A stretch of DNA of 64,000 nucleotides from contig JACRCX010000047.1 of NCBI GenBank assembly GCA_016218815.1, forward strand, positions 1 to 64,000, in the 5' to 3' direction. Both the position numbers and the translations under genes were made by a program. Below the pieces are notes generated by a model, which was not told the DNA's origin, made no database searches, and was given only the letters and a program-made list of their open reading frames with translations. Below, piece after piece: positions 15,580 through 24,348 of this stretch. The stretch comes from Deltaproteobacteria bacterium (GTDB taxonomy: Bacteria; Myxococcota_A; Polyangia; DRWM01; JAAZOP01). The stretch's first letter is position 1. Every line of letters begins with the position of its first letter.

Positions 15580-17004
15580 TCAGATGGCGTAGTACAGCTC
15601 GACTTCGTAGGGGTGGGGGCGGCGCTGGACGTCGACCAGCTCGCGGAGCTTGCGGGTGTTCCATGCCTGGAGGATGTCCTCGGTGAAGACGCCGCCGCGC
15701 AACAGGAACTCGTGATCCGCCTCGAGGGCGCGGAGGGCGTCGGCGAGGGAGGTGGGGAGGGGGCGGATGACGCGGCGTTTCTCGTCGGACCATTCGAAGA
15801 TGTTCTCGTCGATGGGGCCGAAGCCGAGGGCGGCGGGATCGAGCTTGCGCTGGACGCCGTCGATGCCGGCGAGGAGGATGGCGGACATCGCGAGGTACGG
15901 GTTGCAGGTCGCGTCGGGCGGGCGGAACTCGCAGCGCTTCTCCTCGGGCGCGCGGGCGTAGTCGGGGATGCGGATGGCGGCGGAGCGGTTGCCGGAGGAG
16001 AAGAAGAGGTTGATGGGGGCCTCGTAGCCGGGGACGAGGCGCTTGTAGCTGTTGGTGGAGGGGTTGCACAGGCCCAGGAGCGCGGGGCCGTGCTCGAGGA
16101 TGCCGGCGATGAAGGAGTGGGCGAGCTTGGAGAGGCCGGCGTAGCCCGCGGCATCGAAGAAGACGCATTCGTCGCCCTTCTTGACGGTGAGGTGGAAGTG
16201 CAGGCCGTTGCCGGCCTCGCCGTAGAGGGGCTTGGGCATGAAGGTGGCCGACTTGCCGTGGCGGACGGAGACCATCTTGGCGACGTACTTGATGATCATG
16301 ACGGCATCGGCGAGCTTGAGGGCGGGGCCGATGGCGGGCTCGATTTCGCACTGGCCCGGTCCGCCGACCTCGTGGTGGTGGTAGCGGATGGGGATGCCGA
16401 GCTCGGTGAGGATCTTGACCATCTCGGTGCGCAGGTCGTGCAGGCGATCGAGGGGCGGAGCGGCGTGGTAGCCGCGGCCCAGGGGGACGGCGTAGCCGGC
16501 GCCGGACTTCTCCTTGGAGCGCCAGGCGGCCTCGTCGGAGTCGACGGAGTAGGCGGCGCCGTGGACGGTGTTGTCGTACTGGACGGAATCGAAGACGTAG
16601 AACTCGAGCTCCGGGCCCCAGAGGGATTTCGTGGCCCAGCCGAGGGACGCGAGACAGGCTTCGGCGCGGCGCAGGATGCCGCGCGGGTCGCGGTGGTAGA
16701 GGGTGCGGCCTTCGGTCGTGACGATCGTGCCCAGGAAGGAGAGGGTCTTCAGGGCGCAGAAGGGGTCGAGGAAGCCGCTGGTCAGGTCGGGGACCAGGAG
16801 CATGTCGCCCTTCTCGAGGCGTGTGAAGCCGGGGACGCTGGAGCCGTCGAAGCCCTCGCCCTCCTGGAGGAGTTTCTCGCTGACGCGCGCGGCCGGCATG
16901 GTGATGTGGTGCCAGCCGCCGAAGAGGTTGGTGAACTTGACGTCGACCATCTCGACGCCGTTGTTGCGGATGTACGCGATCGCCTCGCCGGCTCGTTCGA
17001 ACAT
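15580..17004 (-). CDS. glnA: Glutamine synthetase, type I
   Basis: 474 residues. It catalyses ATP-dependent amidation of glutamate in the cytoplasm. Seen: FDGSSVPGF near 53, WGPELEFYVFD, the His motif GNGLHFHLTVKKG, NPSTNSYKRLVPGYEAP, and the C-terminal ELYYAI. Start at 17004 has AAAGGAG upstream. The length fits the GSI-beta class, which is normally regulated by adenylylation of a Tyr in NLYDLPPEE, but here that site reads NIFEWSDEK: Phe replaces Tyr. No adenylyltransferase or PII gene is nearby. Confidence 0.97.
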   Translation of the reverse strand: MFERAGEAIAYIRNNGVEMVDVKFTNLFGGWHHITMPAARVSEKLLQEGEGFDGSSVPGFTRLEKGDMLLVPDLTSGFLDPFCALKTLSFLGTIVTTEGRTLYHRDPRGILRRAEACLASLGWATKSLWGPELEFYVFDSVQYDNTVHGAAYSVDSDEAAWRSKEKSGAGYAVPLGRGYHAAPPLDRLHDLRTEMVKILTELGIPIRYHHHEVGGPGQCEIEPAIGPALKLADAVMIIKYVAKMVSVRHGKSATFMPKPLYGEAGNGLHFHLTVKKGDECVFFDAAGYAGLSKLAHSFIAGILEHGPALLGLCNPSTNSYKRLVPGYEAPINLFFSSGNRSAAIRIPDYARAPEEKRCEFRPPDATCNPYLAMSAILLAGIDGVQRKLDPAALGFGPIDENIFEWSDEKRRVIRPLPTSLADALRALEADHEFLLRGGVFTEDILQAWNTRKLRELVDVQRRPHPYEVELYYAI

Positions 17005-17049
17005 GTTGGGCCTTGCTCCTTTCGGGGCGGAGGCTACACGGGAGGGGAA

Positions 17050-17090
17050 TTTCGCGCAAAGGGCGCCAAGAGGCAAAGGGCGCCAAGAGG
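17050..17090 (+). repeat. CGCAAAG repeat upstream of glnA
   Basis: TTTCGCGCAAAGGGCGCC followed by AAGAGGCAAAGGGCGCC. It fills the spacer between glnA and the next minus-strand gene. Confidence 0.85.
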
Positions 17091-17101
17091 GGGGGAACAG
17101 G

Positions 17102-18991
17102 CTACGGTCCGAATAGGGGCTGGACGTTGAGGACGTAGTCGCCGCAGCTCGAGGCGCCCCAGCCGTCGACGAAGATGTAGTAGGTGCCGGGGTCGAGGGT
17201 CAGGGTGATGCGGGAGCTGGGCCAGCCGCCGCCGTCGTCGTCGCAACCGACCTCGGGGCCGAAGCAGTCGTCGCGGCGGACGTAGAGCACGGTGTCGTAG
17301 CTCGAGCCGATCGTGTCGATCTGGACGCGCATGCGGAACGGCAGCGTGCCGACGTAGACGACGTCGGGGCTGGTCGAGTCGGCGCAGGTGCCCTGGTAGT
17401 CGTCGACGAGCGCGCACGTGTTGCCGTACCACGAGCCGCCGGTGCCGACGTCGACGGCGCGGTCGCAGGTGTCGGGCGCGCAGGCGGGGTCGGAGGCGCA
17501 GGCCCAGTCGAGGCAATCGGCGGCGCCGTCGCAGTTGTTGTCCACGCCGTCGTCGCAGACCTCGGGATTCATCCAGCAGCAGGAGGGATCCTCGGCGCAG
17601 TCCCACGGGTCGCTGCAGTCGGTCAAGGCGTCGCAGTCGTTGTCGATGCCGTCCCAGCACAGCTCGGCGGTGGGCACGCAGCACGCGGGGTTGGAGAAGC
17701 AGTCGCCGTCAGGGCAGTCCGTGATGGTGTCGCAGTCGTTATCGATGCCGTCGGTGCAGTTCTCCGGCCGGCAGCCGATGCAGATCGGGCTGCGGCGGCA
17801 GTCGCGATCGGAGCAGTCCGTGGTGGTGTCGCAGTCGTTGTCCAGGCGGTCGTTGCACACCTCGGCGCCCGTCGGGATGCAGCACCACGGGTGGTCCCAG
17901 CAGTCGCTGTCGTCGCAGTCCCACCGGCCGTCGCAGTCGTCGTCGATGCCGTTGGTGCAGACCTCGGGGCCGGTGGCGACGCAGCATTCCGGCGCGCCCG
18001 AGCAGTCCATGGTGTCGGCGCAATCGAGGAGCGTATCGCAGTCGTCGTCCCGGAGGTTGCCGCAGTAGCGCTCCCATGTGGCGATCGGGAAGCACGACGC
18101 ATCGGCCTCGCCGTCCTCGGGCACGTCGATCACGTCCGGGACGTCGATCACATCGGGCACATCGGGGCGATCGATGACGTCCGGGACGTCAATCACGTCC
18201 GGGACGTCGATCACATCGGGCACGTCCGGAACGTCGATGACGTCCGGGATATCGATCACGTCCGGGACGTCGATCATATCGGGTATATCGGGGCGATCGA
18301 TGACGTCCGGGACGTCAATCACGTCCGGGACGTCGATCACATCGGGCACGTCCGGGCGATCGATGACGTCCGGGACGTCGATCACGTCGGGGACGTCGAT
18401 CACATCCGGGATGTCGATCACGTCCGGCACGTCGATCACATCGGGGATGTCAATCATATCGGGGACGTCGATCACGTCCGGCACGTCAGGGTAGTCCGGG
18501 TAATCCGGCACGTCCGGCACATCGATCACGTCCGGAACGTCGGGACGGTCGATCACGTCCGGCACGTCAGGGTAGTCCGGGTAGTCCGGAACGTCGGGCA
18601 CGTCGATCACGTCCGGCAGGTCGGGACGGTCGATCACGTCCGGAACGTCAGGGTAGTCCGGGTAATCCGGGACGTCGGGCACATCGATCACGTCCGGAAC
18701 GTCAGGGCGGTCGATCACTTCGGGGACGTCGGGGCCGTCCGTGAAGTCCGGGACGTCGGGTCGGTCCACGAGGTCGGGAACGTCGGGGCCGTCCGGCGAG
18801 TCCGCGTCGGCGTCCGCGTCGGCGTCCGCGTCCTCGTCGATCTCGGGGCGGTCCCAGGCCTCGGGGCGGTCGGGCCAATCCGGCTCGGGAACGTCGGCCT
18901 CGGGCTGGAGCTGCCAAGCGTGGGAGTCCCAGCAACCGGCGCCCAGCGCGGCGGCCGCGGCGAGAAGAATCGGGGCGAGTCGTCGGCTCAT
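17102..18991 (-). CDS. Lipoprotein with long Asp-Val-Pro-Asp-Val-Ile repeat, MopE repeats and PPC-like domain
   Basis: 629 residues, lipid Cys at 20 (LGAGC), GGGAGGT before the ATG. After a short Asp/Ala run comes a low-complexity array (about 74-290) built from DVPDVID, with DRPDVP and DYPDYPD variants. Then six MopE-like Cys repeats of the type IDNDCDxxTDCxDxDC, and one C-terminal pre-peptidase-like domain (YDTVLYVRRDDC, YYIFVDGWGASSCGDYVL). The array would act as a stiff acidic stalk holding the Cys domain away from the membrane (inference). It lies just downstream of a longer relative at 19011. Confidence 0.85.
   Translation of the reverse strand: MSRRLAPILLAAAAALGAGCWDSHAWQLQPEADVPEPDWPDRPEAWDRPEIDEDADADADADADSPDGPDVPDLVDRPDVPDFTDGPDVPEVIDRPDVPDVIDVPDVPDYPDYPDVPDVIDRPDLPDVIDVPDVPDYPDYPDVPDVIDRPDVPDVIDVPDVPDYPDYPDVPDVIDVPDMIDIPDVIDVPDVIDIPDVIDVPDVIDVPDVIDRPDVPDVIDVPDVIDVPDVIDRPDIPDMIDVPDVIDIPDVIDVPDVPDVIDVPDVIDVPDVIDRPDVPDVIDVPDVIDVPEDGEADASCFPIATWERYCGNLRDDDCDTLLDCADTMDCSGAPECCVATGPEVCTNGIDDDCDGRWDCDDSDCWDHPWCCIPTGAEVCNDRLDNDCDTTTDCSDRDCRRSPICIGCRPENCTDGIDNDCDTITDCPDGDCFSNPACCVPTAELCWDGIDNDCDALTDCSDPWDCAEDPSCCWMNPEVCDDGVDNNCDGAADCLDWACASDPACAPDTCDRAVDVGTGGSWYGNTCALVDDYQGTCADSTSPDVVYVGTLPFRMRVQIDTIGSSYDTVLYVRRDDCFGPEVGCDDDGGGWPSSRITLTLDPGTYYIFVDGWGASSCGDYVLNVQPLFGP
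18117..18770. repeat. Tandem 18-base repeat inside a coding region
   Basis: Imperfect copies of ATCACGTCCGGGACGTCG (18 bases, six codons on the minus strand), with 9- and 15-base variants. Encodes the VPDVID array. Several other frames also stay open because the unit is GACGTC-rich and nearly self-complementary. Confidence 0.9.
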
Positions 18992-19010
18992 GGGGACCTC
19001 CCTCTCCGGG

Positions 19011-21965
19011 TCAGAAGGCCCAGACGTTGAGGGTGTAGTTGCCCGAGCTGCCGGTGCTGAAGCCGTCGACGAAGATGTAGTAGGTGCCGGCGCGCAGGGT
19101 GGTCTCGATCTGCGAGGCGGTGCCGGAGCCGGAGCCGTCGTCGTCGCACGCGACCTCGGAGCCCGTGGCGCACTCGCCGGAGCGGATGTACAGGACGGTA
19201 TCGTAGTCGGAGCCGATGGTATCGAGGTGGACGGTCATGCGGCGGGCGAGGCGGCCGACGTAGACGGTGTCGGGGCTCCGGGCACCGCCGCCGCAGGAAG
19301 CCTGGTAGTCGTCGTGCAGCAGGCGCGTGGAGCCGGTGAAGGTACCGCCCATGCTGATATCGATCAGGGGCTCGTCGCAGGTATCGGGGGCAGGGAGGCA
19401 GAACGGATCGTCGGTGCAGTCGGTGTCGACGCAGTCGATGTCGCCGTCGCAGTCGTTGTCGTACCAGTCGTTGCAGCGCTCGGGGCCGTCCGGCCAGCAG
19501 CAGGCGGGATCGGTGGCGCAGTCCCAGGTGTCGCCGCAGTCCGTGAGGCCGTCGCAGTCGTTGTCGCGCCAGTCGTTGCAAACCTCGGCGGAGGCGATGC
19601 AGCAGGCCGGGACGACGGCGCAGTCGGAGTCGGCGCAGTCAGTGACGGCGTCGCAATCGTTATCGATGCCGTCGGTGCAGACTTCGGCGGTGCAACCGAC
19701 GCAGGCGGGGCTGCGGCGGCAATCCCAGTCGGAGCAGTCGGTCGAGCGGTCGCAGTCGTTGTCGCGGCCGTCGTTGCAGACCTCGGGTCCGGTCCAGACG
19801 CAGCACATGGGGTCGGAAACGCAGTCGGGGTCGTCGCAGTCCCAGCGGCCGTCGCAGTCGTCGTCCATTCCGTTCATGCAGATCTCGGGGCTCCCCGGAA
19901 TGCAGCATTCGGGATCCCAGGAGCACTCCATCCGGTCGGCGCAGTCGGTGAGGCCGTCGCAGTCGTTGTCCCGGCCGTCGTGGCAGTCCTCCCAGGTGGG
20001 GACACAGCACATCGGAACGGCCGCGCAATCCGAGTCGCCGCAGTCGATGAGGCGGTCGCAGTCGTTGTCCCGGCCGTCGCTGCACGCGGCGTCGGTGTTC
20101 TCCGGGGTGCAGGTCACGCAGGCGGGATTCGTGGCGCAGTCGGAGTCGGAGCAGTCGGTGGCGAAGTCGCAGTCGTTGTCGACGCGGTCGTTGCAGACCT
20201 CGGTGGTGGGCCGGCAGCAGGCCGGAGCGCTGGAGCAGTCGGGGTCGGCGCAGTCGACGAGGCGGTCGCAGTCGTTGTCCCACATGTCCGAGCACATCTC
20301 GGGGGAGGGCCAGCAGCAGGCGGGGTCGGACATGCAGTCGGGATCCTCGCAGTCCCACATGTAGTCGCAGTCGTTGTCCATGCCGTCGCCGCAGATCTCC
20401 GGGACGGGGACGCAGCACTCGGGCATGAGCAGGCAGTCCGAATCGGCGCAATCGATGAGGCGGTCGCAGTCGTTGTCGACGCCGTCCGAGCAGGATTCCG
20501 GCCAGCAGCCGGTGCAGATCGGCGTGCCGGAACAGTCGTAGTCGGAGCAGTCGGTCTGGAAGTCACAGTCGTTGTCGACGCGGTCGTTGCAGACCTCGGG
20601 TCCGGTCCAGACGCAGCAGAAGGGGCTGGAGGAGCAGTCCGGGTCGTCGCAGTCGTAGCGTCCGTCGCAGTCGTTGTCGCGGCCGTCCATGCAGGCCTCG
20701 GTGGTGGGGACGCAGCAGCGGGGCTCCCAGGAGCAGTCCATGGTGTCGGCGCAATCGGTCTGGCCGTCGCAGTCGTTGTCGCGGCCGTCGAGGCAGTCCT
20801 CGCGGGAGGGAATGCAGCAGCGGGGATCGCTCGCGCAGTCCGGGTCGTCGCAGTCGGTTCGTCCGTCGCAGTCGTTGTCGCGCACGTCGCTGCAGATCTC
20901 GGGCGTGCAGATGATGCAGGCCGGGTCGGAGGCGCAGTCGGCGACGTCGAGGCAGTCGGCGACGAGGTCGCAGTCGTTGTCGCGGCCGTCGTTGCAGACC
21001 TCGCGCACCGGGACGCAGCCGCAGGCCGGGGTGCCGGTGCAGTCGGTATCGGCGCAATCGACGATGGTGTCGCAGTCGTTGTCGGCGCCGTCGGTGCAGA
21101 CCTCCGGGGTGCAGACGATGCAGGCGGGATCGGCGAGGCAGTCGGTGTCGGAGCAGTCGGTGTGGCCGTCGCACTCGTTGTCGCGGCCGTCGCGGCAGCC
21201 CTCGCGGGCGCCGGGGTTCACGGTGGCGTCGGAGTCGTCGCAGTCGGTGCCGCCACAGGCCAGGGCGCCGTAGGTGTCGCGGTCGCCGTCGCTGGGCGAG
21301 TAGCGGCACGAGCGCATGGCCTCGTCGCAGGCGTCGACGGTGCAGGCATTGCCGTCGTCGCAGGTCCGCGGGGTCCCAGCGTGGCATCCCCCGACCCATG
21401 CATCGCAGTACTCGTCGCCGTTGCAGTACGAGCCGTCGGCGCAGGCCGCGTCGTTCGGAGTATGCGTGCATGTGTCCGCGACGTCGTCGCAGGTGTCAGC
21501 GGTGCAGGCGAAGCCGTCGTCGCAGGAGCGGGCGACGCCGGAGCGGCAGAAGCCGCCGACGCAGCGCTCGTCGCCGTCGCACCAGGCGCCGTTGGAGCAC
21601 TCGGCGTCGGTGGTACACGGATGCGAGCCGACGCATCCCGCGGCCGGGTCGCAGACCTCGCCGAACGGGCAGCGGCTGGAGTCCGGGGTGTGGATGCAGC
21701 CGGCGGTGTCGGGATCGCAGGCGTCGAGGGTGCAGGCGATGCCGTCGTCGCAGTTCATCGGGGCGCCGTCGGCGCAGCGTCCGCGCACGCACTCCTCGGC
21801 CCCGTTGCACGCGTTGCCGTCGTCGCACTCCGACGAGCCGGTGCATTCCGGCGCGGGCGGCTCCCCGGAGTCGGAGAACATGCCCGGGCCGTCCTCCATC
21901 ATGGACCGACCGCATCCGAGCGCCGCGAGCAGCAATCCGCACCACAGCAAGCAAGAACGAACCAT
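19011..21965 (-). CDS. Giant MopE-type Cys-repeat lipoprotein
   Basis: 984 residues, lipid Cys at 18 (AALGC), GGAGG before the ATG. Residues about 35-240 are Cys-rich modules (CDDGNACNGAEECVRGRC, CDDGIACTLDACD). Then 18 repeats of about 30-35 residues with the core [RVI]DNDCDxxxDCxDxDC, each with four or more Cys and many Asp, as in MopE-like calcium- or copper-binding surface proteins. A PPC-like C-terminal domain ends it (YYIFVDGFSTGSSGNYTL). It probably forms a disulfide-locked fibre on the cell surface. It pairs with the smaller paralogue downstream on the same strand, 19 bases away. Confidence 0.88.
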   Translation of the reverse strand: MVRSCLLWCGLLLAALGCGRSMMEDGPGMFSDSGEPPAPECTGSSECDDGNACNGAEECVRGRCADGAPMNCDDGIACTLDACDPDTAGCIHTPDSSRCPFGEVCDPAAGCVGSHPCTTDAECSNGAWCDGDERCVGGFCRSGVARSCDDGFACTADTCDDVADTCTHTPNDAACADGSYCNGDEYCDAWVGGCHAGTPRTCDDGNACTVDACDEAMRSCRYSPSDGDRDTYGALACGGTDCDDSDATVNPGAREGCRDGRDNECDGHTDCSDTDCLADPACIVCTPEVCTDGADNDCDTIVDCADTDCTGTPACGCVPVREVCNDGRDNDCDLVADCLDVADCASDPACIICTPEICSDVRDNDCDGRTDCDDPDCASDPRCCIPSREDCLDGRDNDCDGQTDCADTMDCSWEPRCCVPTTEACMDGRDNDCDGRYDCDDPDCSSSPFCCVWTGPEVCNDRVDNDCDFQTDCSDYDCSGTPICTGCWPESCSDGVDNDCDRLIDCADSDCLLMPECCVPVPEICGDGMDNDCDYMWDCEDPDCMSDPACCWPSPEMCSDMWDNDCDRLVDCADPDCSSAPACCRPTTEVCNDRVDNDCDFATDCSDSDCATNPACVTCTPENTDAACSDGRDNDCDRLIDCGDSDCAAVPMCCVPTWEDCHDGRDNDCDGLTDCADRMECSWDPECCIPGSPEICMNGMDDDCDGRWDCDDPDCVSDPMCCVWTGPEVCNDGRDNDCDRSTDCSDWDCRRSPACVGCTAEVCTDGIDNDCDAVTDCADSDCAVVPACCIASAEVCNDWRDNDCDGLTDCGDTWDCATDPACCWPDGPERCNDWYDNDCDGDIDCVDTDCTDDPFCLPAPDTCDEPLIDISMGGTFTGSTRLLHDDYQASCGGGARSPDTVYVGRLARRMTVHLDTIGSDYDTVLYIRSGECATGSEVACDDDGSGSGTASQIETTLRAGTYYIFVDGFSTGSSGNYTLNVWAF
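19400..21240. repeat. Tandem array encoding 18 MopE-like units
   Basis: About 90-110-base units with a conserved GCAGTCGTTGTCG core spaced regularly. The array lies wholly inside the minus-strand coding frame and varies between units, so it is a protein repeat and not a CRISPR. Confidence 0.85.
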
Positions 21966-22130
21966 GGCAAACCTCCACCGCCGGACGCCGCGGCCTCGTC
22001 CCGACCCCACGAACCGGGTCACACCGAAGCCGGCGGCTTGCCCGGACCCTGGACGCCCGAAGGGTAGCATGACGGTGTTCTTTGTCGAGGAACCGGCGGG
22101 GCGTGTTCACGGGCCCGGCTGCGCAGGCGT

Positions 22131-24266
22131 TCAGGGCGCGCCGACGAACAGTGCGTAGCCGCCGCTCGCTCCGAGCCCCCACAGTCCGACCTCGACGAAG
22201 ACGACCCCGTCCGACGGTGCGACGGAATCGACCGTCGAGAGCAGGGACTCGCCACCGGGGACGTCGTCGTTCTCGGCGAGGGCGGCGCCGTCGGCCGAGC
22301 GGAGGATCAGGACGGTGTCCAGGGAGTCGCCGGCGGCGGACCCGGTGAAGGCGACGACGCGCGCGCCGGGGGCGACGAGCACGCGGTAGACGTCGAGGAG
22401 ATCGGCGCCGGCGCCGGCGGAGGCGTCGAGGGTTCCGGTGACGACGACTCCCTCGACCGCGGCGGTCCAGGCGAGCGGCTGGGCATCGGCGAGGTCGTCG
22501 TCGGGGGCGGAGCTCTCGACGATGGCGGCGGCGGCGAGGGTGCGGGCAGCGAGGCGGTAGTTCCAGGCCGGGTCGCCGGCACCGAGGCGATCGGCGGCGG
22601 CGAGGGTGCCTCCGGCGCCGGCGACGAAGGCGAAGGCGTCAGCGGAACCGCGTGCGGGAGGCTCGAGGACGAGCAGGACGGTGGTGCCGGTCCGGTCGGC
22701 GAGCCAGACGAGCGGGGCGAAGGGTGCGCCGGCGGGGGCGAGGTCGGTCAGCTCGAAGCGGGCGGGCGTGCCGGCGGCGGCGGCGAAACGGAAGACGTCG
22801 GCGGTCCCGCCGCTGTCGGCCGCATCGTCACGCAAAGCCGGCGAGGCGAGGTCGCCGAGGTCGATGACGGCCGGCGGGACGACGGAGGTCACGCCGAGGG
22901 CGTAGCGGTGTCCGGAGCCGCCGGCCACCGGAGGAGTACCGGCGCGCTCGGCCGCGACGTTGCGCGCGTCGCGCACCTCGAGGAACAGCGGTCCACTGCG
23001 GCGCGGGGCGACGACGAGGCGGGCGTCGACGTCCCCCCGCAGGGGGCTGTCGTCGGCGAAGGCCAAGGGGTTCTCCGGGACGAGCCGCGCCGTCCCTGCG
23101 GCGGACCGCCACGCTGCCACGGCCGGGTCCACGTCGCTGGTGGACCCTCCCATGCGCTGCACGGCGACAGCGTAGGACCTTCCGGCGAGCGCCTCGAACC
23201 GGAACAGGTCGCGGTCCTCGACCCCGCCGGCCGGGGCGGCGATCGTCCCCTCGACGGGCGGCGCGCCGACGATCACGACGTCGGCGGACGCGGCCCGATC
23301 GTTGGGCTCGGCCTCGAACGCCGGGTCGAGGGTCCGGAGGGAGAGGGTGAGGTTCGGGGCGACGGTTCCGCCGGCGGTGACGTGATCGATGACGAAGACG
23401 AGCGGTGCACCGGAGGCGTCGCAGCGTACGAGAGCATCGGAGCCGCCGCCCGCGTCGTCGTCCTCGACGACCACGCTGCCGGAGCCCGCGTCCCAGACCG
23501 TCAGCAACGGATCGAACGCGGAGGGGTTGCCGGTGGCCAGGAGCGCTTCGATGCGGGTTCCGGCGGCGGGAGTGAAGGTGACGGTCTGGATGAAGCCCGG
23601 AGGGGAGACGGCGCCCGACCAGGTCCACGGCAGCGCGGGAACGACGACGGACGGAGGCACGGTGTACAGCGAGACGCTGAGCTGCCACGTCATGCCGGTG
23701 TCGCCGCGCCAACCGCCGGGAGAGGGCGAGAAGTTGGCGCGGTCGGAGAGGACGACGAGGTACTGGCCGGACGCGGGAAGGAACGCGTCGCGGTAGACGG
23801 AGAGGGTGGCGGGGTCGTCGCCCGTGCGCTCCCAGGCGACGTTGCCGTCGCCGTCGAGGCGGAGGATGCGGACGGCGAGGTCGGGGCCGCTGCCGCTGGT
23901 GGGGTAGGCGGTGACGCGGAGCATCTGTCCGGCGGCGCCGGTGACGGCGAAGACGTCCCAGTCGGGGGCGTCCGGGCCGGGGGGGCCGATGCGCCCGGCG
24001 AGGGTGACGGAGCCCGCGAGCGGCTCGGCCTCGCCCCCGTGGAAGGGATCGTTGTTCTCGGTCTCCTCGGGGAGGGGGACCACGTCGGCCTCGGCGTCCG
24101 GCGCGTCGCCGTCCTCACCGGCATCGCCCTCGACTTCGGGCGCGTCGGTGCCCGCGTCATCACGGCCCGGAACGTCGGGCCAGGTCGTGTCGATCTCCCT
24201 CCTCGTCGGCATGCAGGCGAGGAACGCCGAGGCGAGGAGGAGGGCGAGGGGGGGGCGACGGAACAT
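22131..24266 (-). CDS. Large lipoprotein with several pre-peptidase-like domains
   Basis: 711 residues, lipid Cys at 18 (FLAC). An acidic linker (EVEGDAGEDGDAPDAEADV) leads into about four or five beta domains, each beginning ENNDPF- or EPNDRA-like and containing WDVFAVTG, LFRFEALAG or DVYRVLVAPG. This is the PPC pattern common in secreted myxobacterial and gliding-bacterial proteins. No catalytic domain was seen. No Shine-Dalgarno was found, but a TAACCT hexamer 8 bases before the ATG suggests leaderless transcription. Likely surface-exposed; function unknown. Confidence 0.8.
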   Translation of the reverse strand: MFRRPPLALLLASAFLACMPTRREIDTTWPDVPGRDDAGTDAPEVEGDAGEDGDAPDAEADVVPLPEETENNDPFHGGEAEPLAGSVTLAGRIGPPGPDAPDWDVFAVTGAAGQMLRVTAYPTSGSGPDLAVRILRLDGDGNVAWERTGDDPATLSVYRDAFLPASGQYLVVLSDRANFSPSPGGWRGDTGMTWQLSVSLYTVPPSVVVPALPWTWSGAVSPPGFIQTVTFTPAAGTRIEALLATGNPSAFDPLLTVWDAGSGSVVVEDDDAGGGSDALVRCDASGAPLVFVIDHVTAGGTVAPNLTLSLRTLDPAFEAEPNDRAASADVVIVGAPPVEGTIAAPAGGVEDRDLFRFEALAGRSYAVAVQRMGGSTSDVDPAVAAWRSAAGTARLVPENPLAFADDSPLRGDVDARLVVAPRRSGPLFLEVRDARNVAAERAGTPPVAGGSGHRYALGVTSVVPPAVIDLGDLASPALRDDAADSGGTADVFRFAAAAGTPARFELTDLAPAGAPFAPLVWLADRTGTTVLLVLEPPARGSADAFAFVAGAGGTLAAADRLGAGDPAWNYRLAARTLAAAAIVESSAPDDDLADAQPLAWTAAVEGVVVTGTLDASAGAGADLLDVYRVLVAPGARVVAFTGSAAGDSLDTVLILRSADGAALAENDDVPGGESLLSTVDSVAPSDGVVFVEVGLWGLGASGGYALFVGAP

Positions 24267-24274
24267 CGGAGCGC

Positions 24275-24303
24275 AGGTTACGACGTCGCGGAGTTTCGCG
24301 CAA
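24275..24303 (-). promoter_or_regulatory. Candidate leaderless promoter of the 711-residue lipoprotein gene
   Basis: Minus strand: TTGCGC (24303-24298), 17-base spacer, TAACCT (24280-24275), then 8 bases to the ATG at 24266. The -35 lies inside a CGCAAAG repeat. Confidence 0.4.
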
Positions 24304-24309
24304 AGGACG
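24294..24309 (+). repeat. CGCAAAG repeat (short copy)
   Basis: TTTCGCGCAAAGGACG, same orientation as the other copies; overlaps the candidate -35 of the minus-strand gene. Confidence 0.7.
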
Positions 24310-24314
24310 TGGAC

Positions 24315-24340
24315 CGTTGTTGGTAATTGGTTGTTGGTCG
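24315..24340 (+). repeat. TTGTTGGTAATTGG-type repeat
   Basis: GTTGTTGGTAATTGG followed by TTGTTGGTCG. Other members lie at 33524, 47981 and 54450, all on the plus strand. Confidence 0.6.
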
Positions 24341-24348
24341 GGGCGGGG

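Noticed and set aside
12390..16154. A 1254-codon open frame on the minus strand
   Set aside because: It runs antisense to the MopE-type lipoprotein and phosphoesterase genes, is Arg/Pro/Ser-rich with no domain, and exists because GC-rich third positions remove stops.
18117..18770. CRISPR-like array
   Set aside because: Units are 9-18 bases without unique spacers and encode a continuous protein repeat.
19400..21240. CRISPR-like or satellite array of about 100-base units
   Set aside because: All units stay in one coding frame with conserved Cys and Asp codons; no spacer pattern, no cas genes.
18741..22067. A 1108-codon plus-strand frame rich in AVAVVV and VGAV
   Set aside because: Perfect antisense shadow of the 18 MopE repeats; no start signal, no known domain.
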